NCBI GenBank assembly: GCA_964250215.1
Contig: CAXUEX010000091.1
Location: 1 to 11,266 of the forward strand
DNA length: 11,266 nucleotides
DNA from: DAIDJM01 sp964250215
GTDB lineage: Bacteria > Pseudomonadota > Alphaproteobacteria > Acetobacterales > Acetobacteraceae
Reading direction: 5' to 3'
Shown one piece after another: positions 6,347 to 11,266 of the stretch. The notes beneath the pieces were generated by a model. That model was given only the letters and a program-made list of their open reading frames with translations, did no database searches and had not been told where the DNA came from. Positions within the stretch are counted from its first letter, which is position 1. The number at the start of each line of letters is the position of its first letter. The position numbers and the translations under genes were made by a program.

Positions 6347-7969
6347 CTATTTTGCCGGCGCATACAGCTCCGCTTCGGGCGGCGAAAGCGTGATGCTGGC
6401 GGCAAAGGTCGGCGATTGCTGCAACGCCAGCTTCTGCTCGAATGCATAGCCCAGGGAGAGCACCGCCGCATCGCCCCATTTCGGACCGATGATCGAAAAC
6501 CCCACCGGCAACCCGGAAACGTTGCCCATCGGCAGTGAAAGATGCGGATAGCCGGCAACGGCGGCCAACGTCGGCGTCGATCCCAGCGAGTGATCCCCGT
6601 TCACCGCATCGTTCACCCAGGCCGGCCCGGCCGTCGGCGCCACCAGCGCATCGAGCTTGTCGGCCGCTAGCAGCTTGTCGATCCCCTCCGGCCCGGCAAG
6701 CTTTTTTTCCAACGCCAGCGCGGCCTGATAGCCGGGATCATCCAACCCCGGGCCGGCCTGCGCTTTCTCGAACGATTCCTGGCCGAACAACGTAAGCTCA
6801 CGCGCGGCGTGCGCCTTGTTGAAGGCGATCAGATCGGCCAGCGTGCGCGCCTTCACGCCCTGCGGCGTGGTGGCGAGATATTTGTTCAGATCGGCTTTCA
6901 GTTCCACACTCAGAACCATTGCCTCGGCGTCGCCGATCTTGTCGAATCCGTCGAGCTTGGGGATTTCCACGAGCGTGGCGCCTGCCGCCTGCAACACGCC
7001 CAGCGCGCGGGCGAATACCGCGTCCGTCTCAGGATGGAAACCGGCCAGGAACCGCGCAACGCCGATACGCTTGCCATGCAGCGCGTTCGCATCCAGCGCC
7101 GCCGCATAATCGGTTTTATGCGCATCGGCATCCGTGGTGGCAGGATCGGCGGGATCGCTGCCGGCCATGGCGGTGAGCAGAGCGGCCACGTCCGCGACGC
7201 TGCGGCCCATCGGCCCCGCCGTGTCCTGGCTGTGCGAGATCGGCACGATATGCGTGCGCGAAATCAGACCCAGCGTGGGCTTCAGCCCCACCACACCGTT
7301 CACCGAAGCCGGGCACGTCACGCTGCCATCGGTTTCCGTGCCGATCGCGAGCGGCGCGAAACCGGCCGCAAGCGCCGCACCACTGCCGGAACTGGAGCCG
7401 CAGGAATTCCGATCGAGCGCATACGGATTGCGCACCAGCCCGCCCACGCCGCTCCAGCCGGAAATCGAGCGGCTGCTTCGGATATTCGCCCATTCGGAAA
7501 GATTGGTCTTGCCGAGAATGATGGCGCCGGCAGCCCGCAACCGCGCAATCACCGGCGCATCGCGGCCCGCAAGATTCTGCGCCAGTGCCAGGGATCCCGC
7601 CGTGGTGGGCAGGGGATCGGACGTCTCCACGTTGTCCTTCACCAGCACCGGCAATCCGTGCAGTGGCCCACGCACCTGGCCGGCGGCGCGCTCGGCATCC
7701 AGCGCGCGCGCATCTTCGATCGCCTGCGGATTGATGGCGATCACCGCCTGCAAACCGCCCGCCCCGCGATCCAGCGCCTCGATGCGCGCAATCAGCGTCT
7801 GCACCAGAAGCTCCGAAGTGATGCGGCGCTGCGCCAGATCGCTTTCAAGCTGGCTCACGCTGCGCCCGGCGAGTGGATCGGGCGGCTGCGCCGCGGCAGC
7901 GCTACCTGCCATCAGCAGCCCCGCCCAACAGGCGGCGTGAACGATCGTGCGCGCAAACGGCATCGGCAT
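6347..7969 (-). CDS. Exported amidase-signature hydrolase (possible peptide amidase)
   Basis: The protein has 540 residues. A signal peptide (basic start, hydrophobic IVHAACWAGLLMAGSAAAA, cleavage near residue 27) points to the periplasm. The amidase-signature Ser-cisSer-Lys triad is complete: K111 (LVKDN), S192 in CGSSSGSG, and nucleophile S216 in TETDGSVTCPAS. The two serines are 24 residues apart, as in characterised members. The family hydrolyses carboxamides. Export and length resemble the Stenotrophomonas peptide amidase (Pam), which removes C-terminal amides from peptides, but the substrate is inferred. It lies 59 bases downstream of a prolyl oligopeptidase gene on the same strand, probably in one transcript. 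A second ATG at 7963 has the better-spaced GGGG (6 bases) and may be the true start. The usual GGS of the nucleophile motif is DGS here. Confidence 0.9.
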   Translation of the reverse strand: MPMPFARTIVHAACWAGLLMAGSAAAAQPPDPLAGRSVSQLESDLAQRRITSELLVQTLIARIEALDRGAGGLQAVIAINPQAIEDARALDAERAAGQVRGPLHGLPVLVKDNVETSDPLPTTAGSLALAQNLAGRDAPVIARLRAAGAIILGKTNLSEWANIRSSRSISGWSGVGGLVRNPYALDRNSCGSSSGSGAALAAGFAPLAIGTETDGSVTCPASVNGVVGLKPTLGLISRTHIVPISHSQDTAGPMGRSVADVAALLTAMAGSDPADPATTDADAHKTDYAAALDANALHGKRIGVARFLAGFHPETDAVFARALGVLQAAGATLVEIPKLDGFDKIGDAEAMVLSVELKADLNKYLATTPQGVKARTLADLIAFNKAHAARELTLFGQESFEKAQAGPGLDDPGYQAALALEKKLAGPEGIDKLLAADKLDALVAPTAGPAWVNDAVNGDHSLGSTPTLAAVAGYPHLSLPMGNVSGLPVGFSIIGPKWGDAAVLSLGYAFEQKLALQQSPTFAASITLSPPEAELYAPAK

Positions 7970-8028
7970 CCCCGGATCATCGAAACACGATCAGCATGGC
8001 ACGCCGCCATCGCCGCGTCATCCCGCTC

Positions 8029-10230
8029 TCACATGCCGGCGCGCGCGGCCTGTTCCGGGTTCATCCCGAGCTGGTCGAACAGGAACATCAGCATATCCGT
8101 CTGTTCGCCGATCCGCTCGTCCAGCGAGGAGCCTATCCCGTGTCCCGAACTTTTCGAAACGCGCAGCAGTATCGGCCGGTCCCCAAGTGTCGCCGCCTGC
8201 AAGGCAGCCGCGAATTTGCGCGACTGCATCGGATTCACCCGCCCATCATTGGCGCCTTCCAGAAGCAGCACAGCGGGGTAAGGTTCTCCAGCCTTCACAT
8301 GGTGATACGGTGAATACGCGTAGATGGCCGCGAATTGCGCTGAATCTTTCACCGTGCCGAACTCGCTGGTGTTGAACGCGCCGTTCGGATCCTGCTCCAT
8401 CCGAACCATGTCATAAAGGCCCACAAAAGAAACCAGGGCGCGCGCCAGATCCGGGTGCTGCGTGACCATGGCCCCCATCAGCAGTCCGCCGTTCGATCCG
8501 CCGATCAGCGCCAGCTTCTCATGACTCGTGTATTTCTGGCCCACCAAGGCGTCGGCGGAGGCGGCAAAATCGTCGAACACGTTCTGCTTTTTCGTCAGCA
8601 TCCCGTTCTCGTGCCATGCCGAGCCGTATTCGCCGCCCCCGCGGATATTCGCCTCCGCATACGATCCGCCGGCGTTCAGCCAAAGCCGCGTTGTCGCACC
8701 CAGGAATGCCGGCGACGAGCTGATCCCAAAACCACCGTAGCCGGTCAGCAACATCGGGTGCGTGCCGTCCAGCTTCGTATCCCGCCGCACGATCACCGAA
8801 ACCGGCACCCTGGTGCCATCCTTCGAGGTGGCGAAAATCCGCCGCACCTCCGCATCCGCGAACGACACGGGTGAGGTTTCCGCGAGCGCCGTGCGCGTCA
8901 AAGCGCGGGTCTGCGCGTCCCAGCGCAGGAAATACCGTGGCGCCAGATACGTGCTCACGTCGAGCAGCGCGCCACCAACAGGCAGTCCGTCGATCTCGCT
9001 CACCGCGGAAACCGGGGGCAGCTTCAGCGCCGTACCGCCGCGCCCCGAGGAATCATACACCGTTACCGCGCTCGGGCCGCCGGCAACGCGGTTCACGAAC
9101 AGCCGGTCGCCCGCGATCGCGAGCGGCACACCGAATTCACCGCCATCAATGATCGCGGCCCCGTTCTGCGGCGGAATAATCATGGTGGCATGCGCAAATC
9201 CGCCCCTGTAGGGCGGCCCCAGCCGCAAGACCTTGCCGGTTGGCGCATCGCCCCGGCATACGGCGAAAATCGTGCCGTCTTTGGCGATCACCGCGCCGCC
9301 GACAACGCGATCTGCGTATTCCCCGATCCTGCGCGCACCGCCGCCCGGCAACAGCACCCAATGCTGCCACTGGCCGCCATCGCCAAGCTGCACCGAGGCG
9401 AGTGCCGCCTTGCCACCGAAATCGTTCTTCAGAAAAATCTCACCCGTTCGCGGCACGCCATCGCGCTTGCCAAGCGCAAGCCGGTCGCGCGCCGCATCGC
9501 TGCCGAGGGCGTGGAAAAACACCTGCTGGTCGAAATGACGATCGGCCTCCGGCGCCTCATCGCCCGGATAACGGGTGTACCAAAACCCCCGCCCATCCTC
9601 CGACCACGCGAGCGAGCCACCGGCCGTTGGATACTGCACGCGCGGGATCGGCGTTTCGATCTCGTGTCCGGTGCGCGCGTCCAGCACGTGCAGCGTGCCA
9701 TCCTCGCTGCCGTTCTTCGAGAGCGAAGCCGCCACTTTCGTACCGTCGGGAGATGCGACGAACCAGTCGATTGCGGTTAGCCCATGCGGATCGAGAACGT
9801 TTGGATCCAGCAGCATCCTTCGGGAAGCCGGGCTCGCCGCCGCATCCAGCACCGCCAATGCAGGCTGCTGCTTCGCCGGATCCGTGTAGATGTCGAAAAT
9901 CCGGTCCGCGCGCGGTTGCAGAAACCGGTCGCTTGGCGATTCCGCATGAATCCAATGCGCCAGCCGATTGCCGACCGCCTTCCGCCCCGGCAGTGCGTCC
10001 AGCCACCCGCGCGTTCGCGCATTCTCCGCGTCGGCCCACGCCTGCACCTTCGGATCGCTCGCATTCTCCAGCGCGCGATACGGATCGGCAACTTTCACAC
10101 CATGCATCGTCTCCGCGGCATCACCCGGAGGAAACACCGGTGCAGGTGCCAGTTGCGGCGTGCCGATTTTGGCGCCGAGCGCAGCAGCCACGTAGAATGG
10201 AAACACCAGCCCCAGCCGCAACGCGCGCAT
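8029..10230 (-). CDS. Prolyl oligopeptidase, peptidase family S9A, exported
   Basis: This 733-residue enzyme cleaves short peptides after proline. It has the two-part architecture of the family: an N-terminal seven-bladed propeller that gates access (about residues 75-450) and a C-terminal alpha/beta hydrolase domain. The triad is intact at S579 (GGSNGG), D662 (GANDGRVNP) and H697 (SSGHGIGSS); NIRGGGEYG also matches the family. The propeller start shows the usual DPYRALEN...VQAWADAEN block. A hydrophobic N-terminus (LRLGLVFPFYVAAALGA) indicates export to the periplasm. Two TTG codons precede the ATG at 10230, but GGAG at 10238-10241 sits 7 bases before that ATG and decides the start. The amidase gene follows 59 bases downstream, suggesting a two-gene peptide degradation operon. 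Length is typical (about 700 plus signal peptide). Confidence 0.95.
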   Translation of the reverse strand: MRALRLGLVFPFYVAAALGAKIGTPQLAPAPVFPPGDAAETMHGVKVADPYRALENASDPKVQAWADAENARTRGWLDALPGRKAVGNRLAHWIHAESPSDRFLQPRADRIFDIYTDPAKQQPALAVLDAAASPASRRMLLDPNVLDPHGLTAIDWFVASPDGTKVAASLSKNGSEDGTLHVLDARTGHEIETPIPRVQYPTAGGSLAWSEDGRGFWYTRYPGDEAPEADRHFDQQVFFHALGSDAARDRLALGKRDGVPRTGEIFLKNDFGGKAALASVQLGDGGQWQHWVLLPGGGARRIGEYADRVVGGAVIAKDGTIFAVCRGDAPTGKVLRLGPPYRGGFAHATMIIPPQNGAAIIDGGEFGVPLAIAGDRLFVNRVAGGPSAVTVYDSSGRGGTALKLPPVSAVSEIDGLPVGGALLDVSTYLAPRYFLRWDAQTRALTRTALAETSPVSFADAEVRRIFATSKDGTRVPVSVIVRRDTKLDGTHPMLLTGYGGFGISSSPAFLGATTRLWLNAGGSYAEANIRGGGEYGSAWHENGMLTKKQNVFDDFAASADALVGQKYTSHEKLALIGGSNGGLLMGAMVTQHPDLARALVSFVGLYDMVRMEQDPNGAFNTSEFGTVKDSAQFAAIYAYSPYHHVKAGEPYPAVLLLEGANDGRVNPMQSRKFAAALQAATLGDRPILLRVSKSSGHGIGSSLDERIGEQTDMLMFLFDQLGMNPEQAARAGM

Positions 10231-10237
10231 CAACAAT

Positions 10238-10241
10238 CTCC
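10238..10241 (-). promoter_or_regulatory. Ribosome binding site of the prolyl oligopeptidase
   Basis: On the minus strand GGAG ends 7 bases before ATG 10230. It rules out the two TTG codons just upstream (10236 and 10233), which lie too close to it. Confidence 0.65.
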
Positions 10242-10254
10242 GTCTTCGCCATGC

Positions 10255-10283
10255 ACTAAACCGGCAAACTCGGCCGCCGGCAA
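10255..10283 (-). promoter_or_regulatory. Candidate promoter of the oligopeptidase-amidase pair
   Basis: On the minus strand TTGCCG (10283-10278) and TTTAGT (10260-10255) are 17 bases apart, each matching four of six consensus positions. Position relative to the ATG at 10230 is reasonable. Chance matches of this quality occur, so this is tentative. Confidence 0.35.
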
Positions 10284-10367
10284 CCGCAGCTCGCCGCTGT
10301 CCGATTGTCTCTCCAGGGCAAAGCCGATAGGCTCGGGATGCGCCGCTTCAAGCCGGCCGGACGACGC

Positions 10368-10372
10368 GGGAG
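10368..10372 (+). promoter_or_regulatory. Ribosome binding site of the small membrane protein
   Basis: GGGAG ends 7 bases before ATG 10380. The same frame is open upstream to a TTG at 10305 and an ATG at 10338, but neither has a comparable site. Confidence 0.55.
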
Positions 10373-10379
10373 CAGGCCT

Positions 10380-10619
10380 ATGCCATACGATCCCAACGCC
10401 ATCCTCCGCCGATCGCTATGCCTTTGGGCGGCGCTGCTGCCGGTTTATGGGCTTATTCTCAGCGCTGCTTCTTGTGGCGGAAGGCTGCTCGTCGGGCTCG
10501 CGCTCGGCGCCGCTGCTGCCTATGCTGTCGGCGGCATGGTATTCGGCGGTTTTCTGTTTGTTTGGCTGCGCCGACGACATCGGGAAGTGACCAGGTCGCA
10601 CCTTGTCCAGCCGGGCTGA
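10380..10619 (+). CDS. Small two-helix membrane protein, function unknown
   Basis: This is a predicted 79-residue protein with two hydrophobic segments, about residues 12-31 (SLCLWAALLPVYGLILSAAS) and 36-63. The second is very rich in Gly and Ala (GLALGAAAAYAVGGMVFGG), which allows tight helix packing. Basic residues flank both ends (RR at 10-11, RRRHR at 64-68), so the positive-inside rule places both termini in the cytoplasm as a hairpin. I do not recognise a family. It is transcribed away from the oligopeptidase, 149 bases apart, and ends 28 bases before the oppositely oriented glycosyltransferase gene. The ribosome site and coherent topology support a real gene, but it is short and lacks homology evidence from sequence alone. 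Confidence 0.55.
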   Translation: MPYDPNAILRRSLCLWAALLPVYGLILSAASCGGRLLVGLALGAAAAYAVGGMVFGGFLFVWLRRRHREVTRSHLVQPG

Positions 10620-10630
10620 AAGGCCCACGC

Positions 10631-10644
10631 CCAGGCTCGCCTGG
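10631..10644. terminator. Short GC hairpin between convergent genes (weak)
   Basis: CCAGG (10631-10635) and CCTGG (10640-10644) form a 5-bp stem with a CTCG loop between two converging stop codons. It could help end transcription in either direction, but there is no T-run on either side, so it is only a weak candidate. Confidence 0.25.
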
Positions 10645-10647
10645 CCA

Positions 10648-11266
10648 TTAGTCCATGGCGGCGTGCAGCATTTCGGCAAATCTCACTTGCGCCGGGCTGT
10701 CCCCCTCCGCTTCGGCCGCAAACCGCTCGGCAAGCAGCCGCAGCCGCGCCGGGATCGCACGCCGTATCCGCGCCTCGGCCTCGGCCACGCTCGGCAACGC
10801 CTGCAGCCGCGCCAGTTCGCGGTGCACGCCCGGGGCGCAGCCGGCAATCCGCGCATCCTCCTCGCGCACCCCGCTCGCCAGCGAAACAAAGCTGCGGCAG
10901 ATAAAATTGCGGAATTCCGCCGCGCGTTCCGGCGTGCGGGCCGGCCAATCCCCCCTCCCCCGCGCCAGCTTCCACAGCGCCTCCGGCGCCGAGCGGAGCA
11001 GATAATGGTTTACCCAGGCATGGATCGCGCTCGGCGCCTCGGCAAAGGCCGGCAGCCGCCCCGTAATCTGCGGATGATGATGCACCGCACCGCTTTCGGT
11101 ACGGAACGAAAACGGCAGCCCGAGCGGCGAATAAGGAAAATGCGTCTGCGAATGCCAGAACCGGTTCGTGCGGAACAGGGTTTTCACGTGCGGGTTAACG
11201 CCCGGCTCGCGCTGCCGGAACCGGCCGATTGTCGGCGCTTCCCCCCAGCGATCCTCGGCGCCGGCG
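10648..11266 (-). CDS. Glycosyltransferase, family-2-like, C-terminal part (5' end beyond window)
   Basis: The frame is open to the right edge and 205 residues are visible, so the catalytic N-terminal part (nucleotide-sugar binding) is missing. The visible part matches the C-terminal half of a family of bacterial family-2-like glycosyltransferases (Glyco_tranf_2_4 type), as recalled from memory. It has a VNPHVKTLFRTNRF block, a HFP motif, then WVNHYLLRSAPEALWKLARGRGD, which corresponds to the N-H-Y-x-x-(R/K)-S...K-x-x-R-G-R signature. The tail is helical and Arg/Ala/Glu-rich. The family adds sugars to surface polysaccharides or protein glycans; the acceptor here is unknown. A GTG at 11187 is not the start, because conserved sequence continues upstream of it. 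The gene converges with the small membrane protein gene. Confidence 0.75.
   Translation of the reverse strand, partial: AGAEDRWGEAPTIGRFRQREPGVNPHVKTLFRTNRFWHSQTHFPYSPLGLPFSFRTESGAVHHHPQITGRLPAFAEAPSAIHAWVNHYLLRSAPEALWKLARGRGDWPARTPERAAEFRNFICRSFVSLASGVREEDARIAGCAPGVHRELARLQALPSVAEAEARIRRAIPARLRLLAERFAAEAEGDSPAQVRFAEMLHAAMD

Noticed and set aside
6341..6349. A terminator between the converging hydroxylase and amidase genes
   Set aside because: Only 3 bases separate the stop codons and no stem or T-run is visible.
6809..8281. A 490-codon open frame on the plus strand across the amidase and oligopeptidase 3' end
   Set aside because: It is antisense to two genes with intact catalytic motifs. 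Its product is Arg/His/Gly-rich with no domain, as expected from antisense frames in GC-rich coding DNA.
9240..10259. A 339-codon plus-strand open frame opposite the oligopeptidase N-terminus
   Set aside because: It is antisense to a typical S9A propeller, and its product is almost wholly Arg, Pro, Ala and His.
11185..11187. GTG as the start of the right-edge gene
   Set aside because: It falls in the middle of a conserved block (NPHVKTLFRT), and the frame stays open with plausible glycosyltransferase sequence to the window edge.

Overview
The window reads as chromosomal DNA of a GC-rich alphaproteobacterium. The Rhodospirillales/Acetobacteraceae are the best guess. The reasons are strong G/C bias at third codon positions, a compact fliI-fliJ pair, a family of secreted propeller proteins, and an intergenic palindromic repeat ending in GCTCTAG of a kind I associate with alphaproteobacteria. 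The assignment is an inference; there is no rRNA or marker gene to settle it. No tRNA, rRNA, insertion sequence, phage gene or CRISPR array was seen. Genes are tightly packed, and the longest stretch without a gene is about 170 bases (3296-3464).

Layout from left to right. (1) Positions 1-1389, plus strand: the 3' part of fliI (flagellar export ATPase) overlapping fliJ by 8 bases, the end of a flagellar export operon. (2) 1397-3295, minus strand: a large secreted beta-propeller protein with an extra C-terminal domain, convergent with fliJ. (3) 3465-5630, plus strand: a GntR/FCD regulator with a probable TTG start, then a class III (polyamine/omega-amino acid:pyruvate type) aminotransferase. 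A perfect 14-bp palindrome overlaps a candidate -10 box between them, which suggests a local repressor-operator circuit. (4) 5624-5743: a two-hairpin repeat fills the whole gap between the aminotransferase and the next gene. Its left arm contains the aminotransferase stop codon and its right end touches the next ATG. (5) 5744-6343, plus strand: a membrane di-iron fatty acid hydroxylase/sterol desaturase family protein. (6) 6347-10230, minus strand: two exported hydrolases in a probable operon, a prolyl oligopeptidase (upstream) and an amidase-signature enzyme (downstream). (7) 10380-10619, plus strand: a small two-helix membrane protein. (8) 10648 to the right edge, minus strand: the C-terminal part of a family-2-like glycosyltransferase.

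How the genes may work together: fliI/fliJ act in flagellar protein export. The regulator and aminotransferase look like a self-contained amine catabolism switch. The oligopeptidase and amidase plausibly act in turn on exogenous peptides in the periplasm. The propeller protein, hydroxylase, small membrane protein and glycosyltransferase have no clear partners in the window. I see no convincing wholly new system. The items most worth following are the palindromic operator, the two-hairpin element that delimits two genes, and the peptidase-amidase pair.
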